A stretch of 64,000 bases of DNA from Asticcacaulis sp. UBA2476 (lineage in GTDB: Bacteria > Pseudomonadota > Alphaproteobacteria > Caulobacterales > Caulobacteraceae). How positions within the stretch are numbered: the first letter of the stretch is position 1; every line of letters starts with the position of its first letter. The notes under the pieces were generated by a model. It worked only from the letters and a program-made list of their open reading frames with translations. It was not told the origin of the DNA and did no database searches. Below are positions 26,697 to 35,569 of the stretch, piece by piece. The stretch is from contig DDPE01000079.1 in the NCBI GenBank assembly GCA_002342035.1, positions 15,808-79,807 on the forward strand, written 5' to 3'. The position numbers and the translations under genes are program-made.

Positions 26697-26997
26697 AAGG
26701 ATGACCCTTGCTCAAACCTCAGTATGGGGATGATGATATAAGCAATCGTTGAAATTTTTAGCCCAACTGCATCTATTTTGATGAAATAAGCACCCCTGCG
26801 GCCACAAAAACCATCCGACGGCGCATGATTTATGCCGGTTAAGAAAACCCAGCGCAGAATAATAAATGCTTATAAATTTCAAATCTTGCATGATTTATAC
26901 ATTTTACCGCTACCACTCCGCCAAAAAAGCGACAAACTATCCCCCGGCGGTGTTAATGTTTCCACCTAGGATCAGCATATCAAGAAGGGGTCTGACT
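26697..26997. promoter_or_regulatory. Divergent promoter region of the peptidase island
   Basis: This 301-base AT-rich gap separates the PLP enzyme gene from the first S10 peptidase. The 11-mer GCATGATTTAT occurs at 26823-26833 and at 26888-26898, 65 bases apart, about six helical turns. Similar words occur at 28930 and 38883 in other gaps of the island. No small gene was seen. It probably carries promoters in both directions; the repeats are candidate sites for the nearby Lrp/AsnC protein, which is inference. Confidence 0.4.
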
Positions 26998-28431
26998 ATG
27001 CGACGCGCCTGTGCATCTGTGATGGCCATCGCCATGTCGCTGGGGCTGATGTTATCGCCCGCAATCGCCCAGGAGGCGATCAGCGTCTCCACCCCGCGCA
27101 CCCTGATCCAGCCCAAAACCACCCTGAAATACACCGCCGGTTTTACCGAAGAGATTTTGAAAAACGATAAAGGCGAAGCCATCGTCTCCCTGTCGGCCAT
27201 TTCCTATGTTCGGGACGGCGATAAGGCCACACGACCCGTCATCGTCTTTTTCAACGGCGGCCCCGGCGCATCATCATCGCCGCTGCATATGTCGGCGTTC
27301 GGGCCACGCATCCGCGACAAAGACACCCTGATCGACAACCCCCATACCTTGCTGGATGCCGCCGATCTGGTGTTTATCGACCCGCCGGGCACGGGCCTGA
27401 GCCGCACTTTCAAGCCCGATGAATTGCGCAGCTTTTTGGGCGTCAATCACGACGCCGCCGCCGTTCACGGCCTGATTGCCAAATGGCTCAAAGCCAATGG
27501 CCGCGAAACCTCTCCGCTCTATATTGCCGGAGAAAGCTATGGCGGCTACCGGCTGGCGGTCATGTCAGGCCAGATCGCCAAGGACAAAACCTTACCCAAC
27601 CTCAAAGGGCTGATCCTGATTTCGCCGTCGCTCAACATGTCGGAATCGCGCGATATGGGGCAGGTTCTGGAACTGCCGACCCTGGCCGCCGGCGCGTGGC
27701 ATCACCACAAAATCGACCGCAAGGGCCGCAGCCTTGAGGCCATATTCAACGACGCGCAAAGCTTTGCGATCTCGACCTACGCGCCCGCCCTGCTGAAAGG
27801 CGCGCAGATCACGCAGTCGGAAAAAACCGAAGTGGCAAAGGGCCTGTCCGACCTGATCGGTCTGCCGGTGGAGACGATCCTCAAAGCCAATCTGCGGGTC
27901 GGCAGCCAGACCTATCTTGAGGCCCTCAATGCCGACAAAGACCAGTTGACCGGCCGGCTTGATATGCGGGTTGTGGCCCCAAAGGCACCGCCCGCCAATC
28001 CAAACCGACCTGCTGCCGCCAATGATCCGTCGCTCGGCCTTGGCAAATCCAATATCATCAAATCCGCCCTGATCACCCGCTACCTTAAGGATGAGCTGAA
28101 GTTTCCGGCCCATGATGACTATGTGTCGCTGTCGCTGGAACTGAACTTTCAGTGGAACTGGGATGATATGAACAAAGACCGGCAGTTCGTGATGAATGTG
28201 ACGCCTGACCTGGCCACCCTGATGAAAGACCGGCCCGACCTCAAGATGATGGTGGTTGGCGGTTATTTTGATCTGGCCACGCCGGTATGGGCCGCGCGTT
28301 ATGAGATTGAACATGCCGATATCCCGCTGGATCGCGCCACGTTCAACGCCTACGCCACCGGCCATTCGGTCTTTAACCCCGCTGACAATCTGACGGCCAA
28401 GGCCGATCAGATCCGCAATTTCATCAAATAA
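26998..28431 (+). CDS. S10 serine carboxypeptidase-like protein 1, secreted
   Basis: A 477-residue peptidase of family S10 (alpha/beta hydrolase fold), which removes C-terminal residues from peptides. A signal peptide (MRRACASVMAIAMSLGLMLSPAIAQ) is cut near residue 24. The oxyanion region is FFNGGPGASSSPLHM, the nucleophile serine is in GESYGGYRLA, the acid is Asp in GGYFDLATP, and the histidine is in TGHSVFNP. AAGGGG precedes ATG 26998; the longer upstream frame has no signal. It is followed after 12 bases by the Lrp/AsnC gene, so the two are likely co-transcribed. Substrate preference is unknown. Confidence 0.9.
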   Translation: MRRACASVMAIAMSLGLMLSPAIAQEAISVSTPRTLIQPKTTLKYTAGFTEEILKNDKGEAIVSLSAISYVRDGDKATRPVIVFFNGGPGASSSPLHMSAFGPRIRDKDTLIDNPHTLLDAADLVFIDPPGTGLSRTFKPDELRSFLGVNHDAAAVHGLIAKWLKANGRETSPLYIAGESYGGYRLAVMSGQIAKDKTLPNLKGLILISPSLNMSESRDMGQVLELPTLAAGAWHHHKIDRKGRSLEAIFNDAQSFAISTYAPALLKGAQITQSEKTEVAKGLSDLIGLPVETILKANLRVGSQTYLEALNADKDQLTGRLDMRVVAPKAPPANPNRPAAANDPSLGLGKSNIIKSALITRYLKDELKFPAHDDYVSLSLELNFQWNWDDMNKDRQFVMNVTPDLATLMKDRPDLKMMVVGGYFDLATPVWAARYEIEHADIPLDRATFNAYATGHSVFNPADNLTAKADQIRNFIK

Positions 28432-28443
28432 CGGAGTACCCTT

Positions 28444-28929
28444 ATGGCCGAAGAACCGTTATCGAGCGTCGATATCCGTATTCTGGAGCAGATTCAGAAA
28501 GACTCGTCCCTGTCGACCAGCGATCTGGCTGACCGGGTCGGCCTGTCGCAATCACCATGCTGGCGCAGGCTGCAACGCCTTAAGGATGAGGGCTATATCA
28601 AGGGGCAGGTCGCCCTGCTTGATCGCCATAAGTTCGGTGCGTCGCTGATGCTGTTTGCCTATCTTAAGATGACCACCCTGACCGACGAAAAGCGCGCTGA
28701 GTTCCTGCGTAAGATTGAGATCACACCTGAAATCCTGGAGTGCCATTCCCTGTTCGGGGAAAAGGACATCATGCTCAAGGTCGTGGCCCCCAGCATGGAA
28801 TGGTATCAAAAGTTCATCTTCAACGTGATTCTGAAACTGCCGGGCGTGGTCGATATACAATCGACTGTCACCCTGACCGAGCTTAAATCAACCACCGCCA
28901 TTCCGTTGCGCGGGTCTAAAGCTCTTTGA
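28444..28929 (+). CDS. Lrp/AsnC family transcriptional regulator
   Basis: A 161-residue DNA-binding protein. An N-terminal helix-turn-helix (DIRILEQIQKDSSLSTSDLADRVGLSQSPCWRRLQRL, here spanning about residues 9-45) is followed by an RAM effector domain with ECHSLFGEKDIMLKVV. Such proteins usually sense amino acids and control their transport or catabolism. ACGGAG lies upstream of ATG 28444. It sits between two S10 peptidase transcription units and is the most plausible local regulator of the peptide island. Confidence 0.92.
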   Translation: MAEEPLSSVDIRILEQIQKDSSLSTSDLADRVGLSQSPCWRRLQRLKDEGYIKGQVALLDRHKFGASLMLFAYLKMTTLTDEKRAEFLRKIEITPEILECHSLFGEKDIMLKVVAPSMEWYQKFIFNVILKLPGVVDIQSTVTLTELKSTTAIPLRGSKAL

Positions 28930-29076
28930 GCATGAATTAACCCTATAGTCTCATTTGCAACCGGATTTTATGCGCGCGTCGCTGACCGGGCCGATGAGAA
29001 AAACATATTTATTCGCATAAGGCATCGTAGCGTACCTTTGCGAAACTGTCACAAAACATGAGCAGGGGAATTGATC

Positions 29077-30597
29077 ATGACTGTGCGATCCGTCCGCAAG
29101 GCCGCCCAAAATTCCGTCGTGGGCGCGCTGGCCCTCATCTTGTGTGCAGCCGCTGCCCTGCCCGCTTATGCGCAAACGCCGCCTGCGTCTGTGGCTGAAA
29201 ACTTCGCGCCCGCTGACTTTGGGGCCGCCGTAATCACCAAACACAAGGGCACCTTTGGCGGCCAAAAGATCGACTATACCGCCACCGCTGCCCCCTATAT
29301 CGTCAAGGATAAGTCCGGCCGCGGCGCCCTGTCAGTCGTGACCTTTTCCTATGAGGCCAAATCAAAGACCGCGAACCGCCCCGTTATGTTCATCTTCAAC
29401 GGCGGCCCGATCAGCCCGTCGGTCTATCTGCACATGGGTGCCTTTGCTCCGAAACGCGTGCATATGCCCGATGACTTAAGCGCCGATCCGTCGACGTTCC
29501 AACTGGTCGATAATCCGAACGCGCCACTCGAAGTCGCTGATCTGGTGTTCATTGATCCGGCGGGCACGGGCTATAGCCGCCCGCTACCCGGCACTAACCT
29601 GAAAGACTGGTTCTCGGTCGAAGCCGATGGTGAGCAGTTCGCGCAGGTCATCACCCAGTGGGTCACATCGCGCGGCCGCGAAGCCTCTCCCGTCTATATC
29701 TTTGGCGAATCCTACGGCACCATGCGCGCCCCGCAGATCGCCAAAAAGCTGGCCGAAGCGGATAAACCACTGACCCTTGGCGGGGTGGTTCTGTTTGGGC
29801 AGGCGGCCAATATTGCCGATTACGTCCAGCGTCCAACCAATATTATTTCCTATGTGGTGTCCCTGCCGACGCTGGCCGCCACCGCCTGGTATCACAAGGC
29901 GGTCGATACCCGCGGCCTGTCCCTTGAGGCCTTTGTGGCCGAGGCGCGCACCTTTGCCGATACCGAGTACCTCGCGGCCCTCTATCGCGGCGGTGATTTA
30001 CCTGACGCGGAGCGCGATGCGGTCGCGAAGAAACTGGAAGGCTTCACGGGTGTTCCCGCCAAAACCTTTGTCGATGCGCGCCTACGTATCTCCAAAGAAG
30101 CCTATCGCCGCCTGCTGTTTAAGGATAAGGGCCTGATTATCGGCATGGCCGACACCCGCTACACCGGCCCGCTTGATAAGGGCGGCGATCCTTCATTTGT
30201 GGGCCCCAAAGCGATGCAGGACGCCTTCACCCCTTACGCCCGCGATTTCCTGAATATCAAGACTGATGTCAAATATCTGACCAACAGCCCCGTCACCGGC
30301 GGGCTGGACGGCTGGGACTGGGGCTATGGCAAGGGCCCGTTCAGCGACTGGCCCTATTTTGCGATGCTGACCGATGTGCTCAAAACCCAACCGAAGATGA
30401 AGATCATGGTTGGCGTCGGCTGGTATGACACCCAAACCACGGTCGGCGGCTCGGAGTACCTGCTGAAACAGGCCGGCTGGCCCAAGACCAATACCCGCCT
30501 GACCTATTACGAAGGCGGCCATATGAACTATTCCAATTCAAAAGCCTTAGAAAAGCTGGGCGTTGATATCCGCGCTTTCCTGAAAGACGGCCAATGA
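29077..30597 (+). CDS. S10 serine carboxypeptidase-like protein 2, secreted
   Basis: A 506-residue S10-family peptidase with a signal peptide ending ALPAYAQ. The family blocks are FIFNGGPISPSVYLHMG, the nucleophile in GESYGTMRAPQ, the acid in VGWYDTQTT and the histidine in GGHMNYSNS. The oxyanion block reads NGGPISPS rather than the NGGPGAS of S10 protein 1, a small change beside the active site. ATG 29077 is preferred over TTG 29071 because of spacing from CAGGGG. Its last codons overlap the ornithine cyclodeaminase start by four bases. It heads a six-gene coupled run ending in an APC permease. Confidence 0.88.
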   Translation: MTVRSVRKAAQNSVVGALALILCAAAALPAYAQTPPASVAENFAPADFGAAVITKHKGTFGGQKIDYTATAAPYIVKDKSGRGALSVVTFSYEAKSKTANRPVMFIFNGGPISPSVYLHMGAFAPKRVHMPDDLSADPSTFQLVDNPNAPLEVADLVFIDPAGTGYSRPLPGTNLKDWFSVEADGEQFAQVITQWVTSRGREASPVYIFGESYGTMRAPQIAKKLAEADKPLTLGGVVLFGQAANIADYVQRPTNIISYVVSLPTLAATAWYHKAVDTRGLSLEAFVAEARTFADTEYLAALYRGGDLPDAERDAVAKKLEGFTGVPAKTFVDARLRISKEAYRRLLFKDKGLIIGMADTRYTGPLDKGGDPSFVGPKAMQDAFTPYARDFLNIKTDVKYLTNSPVTGGLDGWDWGYGKGPFSDWPYFAMLTDVLKTQPKMKIMVGVGWYDTQTTVGGSEYLLKQAGWPKTNTRLTYYEGGHMNYSNSKALEKLGVDIRAFLKDGQ

Positions 30598-31565
30598 GTT
30601 ACGCCCACTATGATCCCGCCGCCGTTATCAAATGGCTGGATTATCCCGGCTGCATCAAAGCGGTGCGTCAGGCGATGGCAGCGTTTTCAGCCTCCGAAGC
30701 GCCTCAGCCTTTGCGCACCATCATCCCGCTGGCGCCGCTCAAGGTTCTGGCCCTGATGCCCGGATTTCTGATGGATGAGGCCGCCGCCGATAAGCTCGGC
30801 ATCTATGGTGGCAAGATCATCTCGGTCGTGCGTAATCCGGATAATCCGGGCCGCTCAAAACATCATGGTCTGGTCATCGTGTTCGACCCGAAAACCGGCG
30901 AACTGGTCTGCTCGGCTGATGCGGGCGAAGTCACCGAAATCCGCACCGCCTGCGCCTCTGCCGTTGCCACCGACGCACTGGCGCGCAAGTGCGCCAAGCG
31001 CCTGACCATTTTCGGCGCCGGCGCTCAGGCCAAATCCCACATCGAGGCCCTCCGCCATGTCCGCGATTTAGAGGACGTGCGCATCTGGGCGCGTGACTAT
31101 GATAAGGCGGCCAATTTCGCCGCCGGCATGGCCCTATCCACCGGCTTGAGGGTCTATGCCGTCGCCGCCGCCCCCGACGCCTGCAAAGGCGCGGACATCA
31201 TCTGCACCACGACCGGGTCATCCGAGCCAATCCTGTTGCGCGAATGGGTCGAAGACGGCACCCACCTGAATATTGTGGGCTCCTCCGGCCCCGGCCCGAT
31301 TGAAGTCGATAACGATCTTGTCGTCGCCTCACGCTACATCGCCGACAGCCGCCGCTCGGTACTGGCCGCAGGTGCTGAGTTTCTGGTCGCCAAAGAAGCC
31401 GGTTTGATTAGCGACAAACACATTGTCGCGGAAATCGGCGAAGTGCTGAACGGCACGGTCATTGGTCGCCAAAACGACGCTGAAATCACCTTTTACAAAT
31501 CGCTGGGCCATGTCGTGCAGGACCTGTGTTCCGCCGCCTATATCCACGCCAAAGCCACCGCTTAA
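30594..31565 (+). CDS. Ornithine cyclodeaminase / mu-crystallin family protein
   Basis: A 323-residue cytosolic NAD(P)-dependent enzyme. The Rossmann motif is IFGAGAQAKSHIEAL, and GGKIISVVRNPDNPGRSKHHG and EITEIRTACASAVATDALA-like blocks are typical of the family. Members include ornithine cyclodeaminase, alanine dehydrogenase and reductases of cyclic imines such as pyrroline-2-carboxylate and piperideine-2-carboxylate. Coupling to S10 peptidase 2 by ATGA and the nearby RidA gene favour an imine reductase acting on residues released from peptides. The exact substrate is an inference. Confidence 0.88.
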   Translation: MSYAHYDPAAVIKWLDYPGCIKAVRQAMAAFSASEAPQPLRTIIPLAPLKVLALMPGFLMDEAAADKLGIYGGKIISVVRNPDNPGRSKHHGLVIVFDPKTGELVCSADAGEVTEIRTACASAVATDALARKCAKRLTIFGAGAQAKSHIEALRHVRDLEDVRIWARDYDKAANFAAGMALSTGLRVYAVAAAPDACKGADIICTTTGSSEPILLREWVEDGTHLNIVGSSGPGPIEVDNDLVVASRYIADSRRSVLAAGAEFLVAKEAGLISDKHIVAEIGEVLNGTVIGRQNDAEITFYKSLGHVVQDLCSAAYIHAKATA

Positions 31566-31576
31566 AGAGAGTTCCC

Positions 31577-33679
31577 ATGACCCGACGCCTGATCCGTTCC
31601 GCCCTGTTGACGACCGTGTTTGGATTAGGCTTTGTGGCCTCAGCCTTTGCCGACGCCAGCTTTGTCATCATCCAGAACGGCGAGAACGTCGGCCATGTCG
31701 AGGTGGTGGAGACCGCTGCTGATAAGGGCAAAACCCTCAATATCGACTATGTCGTCGATGACAATGGCCGCGGCCCCAAGCACAAGCAAACCATTACCTT
31801 AAACGACAAAGGCCTGCCGGTCGCAGGTACGGTTGCCGGAACCTCCCTGATGGGCGGCACGGTTGCGGAAAACTTTGCCATCAAGGGCACGACCTTTACA
31901 TGGTCGTCGCAGGCCGATAGCGGCAGGATGGCATTGAAAGCCCCCAAGCTTTATATCGTCAACGATTCAAACCCCTACGATCTGGCCATATATGCCCGCT
32001 ACCTGCTGACCCAGCCGAACCAGACGGCTGAGGCCTTGCCTGGCGGTTCTGTGCGCTTGCAAGCGGTCAAAACCCTCACCGTCGGTCAGGGCGAACAGAC
32101 GCTGAAAGTCACCATCTATCGTCTGGATGGTCTCGACCTCGCCCCCGCCTATATCCTGCTCGATGAACAGAACGAACTGTTTGCCTCCGGTAATATGGTC
32201 CGTAAAGGCTATGAGACCGAGATCAAAGCCTTGGGTAAGCTCAACAGCGAACTGGAGGCCGAGCGCCAAAAGACCCTTCAGGCCGAACTGGGTCACCGCT
32301 TTGACGGGCCGGTGCGCATAAAGAATGTGCGCGTCTTCGATCCCAAAACCGGCCAACTTAGCGCCCTGTCCAGCGTCGTGGTCGTGGGCGACACCATCGC
32401 CACCATCCTGCCCGAAGCGGATGCGGCCACCAACGCCCCGAAAGATGAGACCATTATCGACGGTGACGGCGGCACGCTGGTGCCCGGTCTGCACGACATG
32501 CACTCCCACACCACGCGCTCGTCGGGGCTATTTCTGCTGGCCTCGGGCGTCACGTCGGTGCGCGACATGGGCAATGACAACGGCTTTCTCGATACCCAGA
32601 TTCGCCTGATGAATGAAGGCACGGTCGCGGGTCCCCGCATCGTCAGCAACGGCTTTATCGAAGGCAAGAGCCCCTATTCCGCCAACCACGGCTTTGTGGT
32701 CTCCTCGCAGGAAGAGGCGATGAAGGCGGTGCGCTGGTACGCCGATCACGGCTATTATCAGCTCAAAATATACAACAGCTTCAACCCCGACTGGATTCCG
32801 GCGGTAGCCGCCGAATCTCACCGCCTCGGCATGGATGTGGTCGGTCATATCCCCGCCTTTTACAGCCCTGATCGCGGCATGAAAGACGGCTATGACGAGA
32901 TCACCCACATCAACCAGTTAGTGCTCGGCTGGTTGCTTAAGGACGGCGAAGATACCCGCACGCCACTGCGTCTGACCGCTCTCGCCCGCGCCGCCACGCT
33001 CGATCTTAATTCCGTGCCGGTACAGGCTTCGGTTAAAACCATGAAAGCTCAGGGCATGGGCCTTGATACCACCGCCGTGATTGTTGAGCGCCTGATGCTC
33101 AGCCGCGCGGGCAAGGTCAATCCGGCCGATGCCTGGTATCTCAAAAACATGCCGATCGGATATCAGCGCTACCGCAAGCGCACCTATGTGCCACTGAAAG
33201 ACGCTGCCGAAGACAAAAGCTATTTCACCGCCTTTGATAAGCTGGTCGATATTATGAAGATGCTGCATGACAACGGCATCCAGCTTCTGCCCGGCACCGA
33301 CGATACGCTCGGCTTCTCGGTCAAGCGCGAACTGGAGCTGTACGTCAAGGCGGGCATGACGCCGGCTGAGGCGCTCAAGGTCGGCACCTACGACATGGAA
33401 GTCTATCTGGGCCGCGACCAGCAACTGGGCACGATTGAGCGCGGCAAGCTGGCCGACTTTTTCCTCGTCAAAGGCGACCCGACCAAGGACTTAAGCGCGC
33501 TGCGTGAAACCCGCATGGTGCTCAAGGGCGGCTTTGTCTATTTCCCGAACGAGATCTATGATGCGCACGGCATCACACCGTTCACGACGGCGCCCACGGT
33601 GACCAAACCGCAAAGCCCGGTAGCCGCATCCGATCACTCTGACCACGGAGAGTCCGATGGCGCCCACTTCCATTACTGA
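31577..33679 (+). CDS. Secreted amidohydrolase with His-rich tail
   Basis: A 700-residue protein with a signal peptide (MTRRLIRSALLTTVFGLGFVASAFA, split here by description) followed by a beta-rich region of about 230 residues that I do not recognise. The amidohydrolase barrel begins near residue 235. Metal-binding His309 and His311 lie in DMHSHT, the probable carbamylated Lys397 in YYQLKIYNS, further histidines in VVGHIPA and EITHINQ, and the acid in PGTDDT. Relatives include Xaa-Pro, Xaa-Arg and Xaa-Lys dipeptidases of Caulobacter. The tail, with HSDHGESDGAHFHY, is a possible metal-loading sequence. AAAGAG precedes ATG 31577. The last 23 bases overlap the RidA gene. Confidence 0.87.
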   Translation: MTRRLIRSALLTTVFGLGFVASAFADASFVIIQNGENVGHVEVVETAADKGKTLNIDYVVDDNGRGPKHKQTITLNDKGLPVAGTVAGTSLMGGTVAENFAIKGTTFTWSSQADSGRMALKAPKLYIVNDSNPYDLAIYARYLLTQPNQTAEALPGGSVRLQAVKTLTVGQGEQTLKVTIYRLDGLDLAPAYILLDEQNELFASGNMVRKGYETEIKALGKLNSELEAERQKTLQAELGHRFDGPVRIKNVRVFDPKTGQLSALSSVVVVGDTIATILPEADAATNAPKDETIIDGDGGTLVPGLHDMHSHTTRSSGLFLLASGVTSVRDMGNDNGFLDTQIRLMNEGTVAGPRIVSNGFIEGKSPYSANHGFVVSSQEEAMKAVRWYADHGYYQLKIYNSFNPDWIPAVAAESHRLGMDVVGHIPAFYSPDRGMKDGYDEITHINQLVLGWLLKDGEDTRTPLRLTALARAATLDLNSVPVQASVKTMKAQGMGLDTTAVIVERLMLSRAGKVNPADAWYLKNMPIGYQRYRKRTYVPLKDAAEDKSYFTAFDKLVDIMKMLHDNGIQLLPGTDDTLGFSVKRELELYVKAGMTPAEALKVGTYDMEVYLGRDQQLGTIERGKLADFFLVKGDPTKDLSALRETRMVLKGGFVYFPNEIYDAHGITPFTTAPTVTKPQSPVAASDHSDHGESDGAHFHY

Positions 33680-34046
33680 CATCGTCCATTTCCCCTACGA
33701 TTTCGACCTTCCGGCATCAGAAGCTGTCTCGACCGGCGGAATCCTGCACCTATCCGGCCATATCGGCGATGACGATGACGGGAATGTTGCGGACACTCTG
33801 GCCGAGCAGACCGAGCAGATGATGCGCAATGTCGCGGCCTCATTAAAGACGGTCGGGGCCACATTCGATGATGTGTTCAAATGCCGCCTGATGCTGACTG
33901 ATATTGGCCGTCTGGAGGAGGTGTTTGAGATTTACCGGCTCTATTTTAAGCCTTTGCGTATACCGGTATGCACGACGTTTGGGGTCTCGGCTCTGGCTTA
34001 CGACGCTCAGGTCGAAATCGAAGTCAGCCTGAAAAACGTAAAATGA
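33657..34046 (+). CDS. RidA/YjgF family protein
   Basis: A 129-residue protein of the Rid family. Visible blocks are STGGILHLSGHIGDDDDG, TEQMMRNVAASLKTVGATFDDVFKCRLMLTDI, and the closing VCTTFGVSALAYDAQVEIEV. RidA proteins hydrolyse reactive 2-aminoacrylate and other enamine/imine intermediates. The arginine that marks active deaminases (as RxxV near the C-terminus) is not at the usual place, since the segment reads RIPVCTTFGVSAL, so an alternative Rid subfamily is possible. Its start lies within the amidohydrolase tail and S10 protein 3 begins eight bases after its stop. Confidence 0.87.
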   Translation: MAPTSITDIVHFPYDFDLPASEAVSTGGILHLSGHIGDDDDGNVADTLAEQTEQMMRNVAASLKTVGATFDDVFKCRLMLTDIGRLEEVFEIYRLYFKPLRIPVCTTFGVSALAYDAQVEIEVSLKNVK

Positions 34047-34054
34047 GGGGATAG

Positions 34055-35569
34055 ATGATGAAATTTGCCGCGTTCAAATGGGCCCTCGCCGCCGTGCTGA
34101 TGGCCGCCCCGATCAGCCCAGCCCCCGCCCTCGCCCAGACAGCGGCGACATCCGCACCGATGCGCTTTGAAACCCAACACACCGGCACCTTTGGCGGCAA
34201 GTCCATACGTTATAAGGCCGTGGTCGAACAAACACCTATCATGGGCGCTGACGGTCAGGCCATCGCTCAGATCGTCGCCACCAGCTATATCCGCACCGAC
34301 GCCCCCAAAGGCACGGTCAGGCCGGTCATTTTTGTCTTTAACGGCGGCCCCGGTTCGGCCTCGGTCTGGCTGCACATGGGCATTATGGGCCCCAAGCGGG
34401 TCGCCTTCACCGATGACGTAAAGCCTGAAACCACCCCGCCATTTAAGATCACGGACAACCCGGACAGCCCGCTCGATGTCGCCGATATCGTCCTGTTCGA
34501 TCCCCCCGGCACCGGCTATTCGCAAGTTATGCCGGGCAAGGAATCCCAAACCTTCGGCGTCGAGCAGGACGCCATAATCACCGCTGGCTTCATTCAGGGC
34601 TGGCTGCGTCAATATGATCGCGCGAATGCCCCAAAATTTGTGGTCGGCGAATCCTACGGCACCATCCGCGCCGCCCGTCTGGCCAAGCTGCTGGCCGGAG
34701 GGCCATCGGAAACCGGCTCCATGACCGGCCTGACGCTCAACGGCGTCATCCTGCTCGGTCAGGCCATGGACATGTCGGCCAAGGGCGACACCGCTTACCT
34801 TACGGGCCTGCCGACCATGGCCGCCACCGCCTGGTATCACGGCGCCGTCGATAAGTCCGCGACCACGCTTGCGGGGCAGATCAGCGACGCGCAAGGCTTT
34901 GCCGCCGACGACTATCTGCGCGTGCTGTATCTGGGTGACCGGGCCACCCCCGCCGAAAAAGCCGCCGTGGCCGCCAAGCTGTCGACGCTTACCGGCCTGA
35001 CGCCAGACTATATCCTGCGGCAGGATCTGCGCGTCACATTAAATGAGTTTGCCTCTGAGGTTCTGGCCTCCGAAAACATCCAGATCGGCATGTATGACGG
35101 CCGCTACACCCTGCCGCTCAAATCCTCCGGCGGCGATCCGGTCGCTGATGATCCGGCCATGGGTCAGTATGTGCCGGGCTATCTGGCCGCCCTTAATACC
35201 CACTTCACACAGAACCTCGGTGTCAAAATTGATGCGCCCTATAAGGCCATCGAGTTTCTCACCGTCAATGCCCGCTGGGACTGGGGCGGCGGAGCCGGTG
35301 TGCCGCCGTCAAAGAACTATGCCACCGATCTGGCGGTCGCCATGCGCCGTAATCCATCGCTTAAACTGATGGTCGGTACAGGCGTCTATGATCTGGTGAC
35401 CACGCTCGGTTCCGCCGACTATACCATCGCCCATGCCGGGATAGACCAGAACGCTGTCACCTTCAAAACCTACGAATCCGGCCACATGCCCTATATGGGC
35501 CCGGATAGCCGCAAGGCCCTGTCGGCCGATCTTCGCACCTTTATCACCGCCTCGAGTACCGCCCCATGA
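34055..35569 (+). CDS. S10 serine carboxypeptidase-like protein 3, secreted
   Basis: A 504-residue S10-family peptidase with a signal peptide cut near ALAQ at residue 28. Catalytic blocks are FVFNGGPGSASVWLHMG, nucleophile GESYGTIRAAR, acid VGTGVYDLVTTLG and histidine ESGHMPYMG. It resembles S10 protein 2 more than protein 1 (GTFGGK near the start, TMAATAWYHGAVD in the middle). GAGGGG precedes the tandem ATGs at 34055 and 34058. Its stop overlaps the start of the APC permease gene, coupling periplasmic peptide cleavage to import of the products. Confidence 0.9.
   Translation: MMKFAAFKWALAAVLMAAPISPAPALAQTAATSAPMRFETQHTGTFGGKSIRYKAVVEQTPIMGADGQAIAQIVATSYIRTDAPKGTVRPVIFVFNGGPGSASVWLHMGIMGPKRVAFTDDVKPETTPPFKITDNPDSPLDVADIVLFDPPGTGYSQVMPGKESQTFGVEQDAIITAGFIQGWLRQYDRANAPKFVVGESYGTIRAARLAKLLAGGPSETGSMTGLTLNGVILLGQAMDMSAKGDTAYLTGLPTMAATAWYHGAVDKSATTLAGQISDAQGFAADDYLRVLYLGDRATPAEKAAVAAKLSTLTGLTPDYILRQDLRVTLNEFASEVLASENIQIGMYDGRYTLPLKSSGGDPVADDPAMGQYVPGYLAALNTHFTQNLGVKIDAPYKAIEFLTVNARWDWGGGAGVPPSKNYATDLAVAMRRNPSLKLMVGTGVYDLVTTLGSADYTIAHAGIDQNAVTFKTYESGHMPYMGPDSRKALSADLRTFITASSTAP

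Noticed and set aside
31577..33679. Fusion or frameshift at the amidohydrolase-RidA junction
   Set aside because: Both frames are intact with normal starts and stops; it is a plain 23-base overlap.
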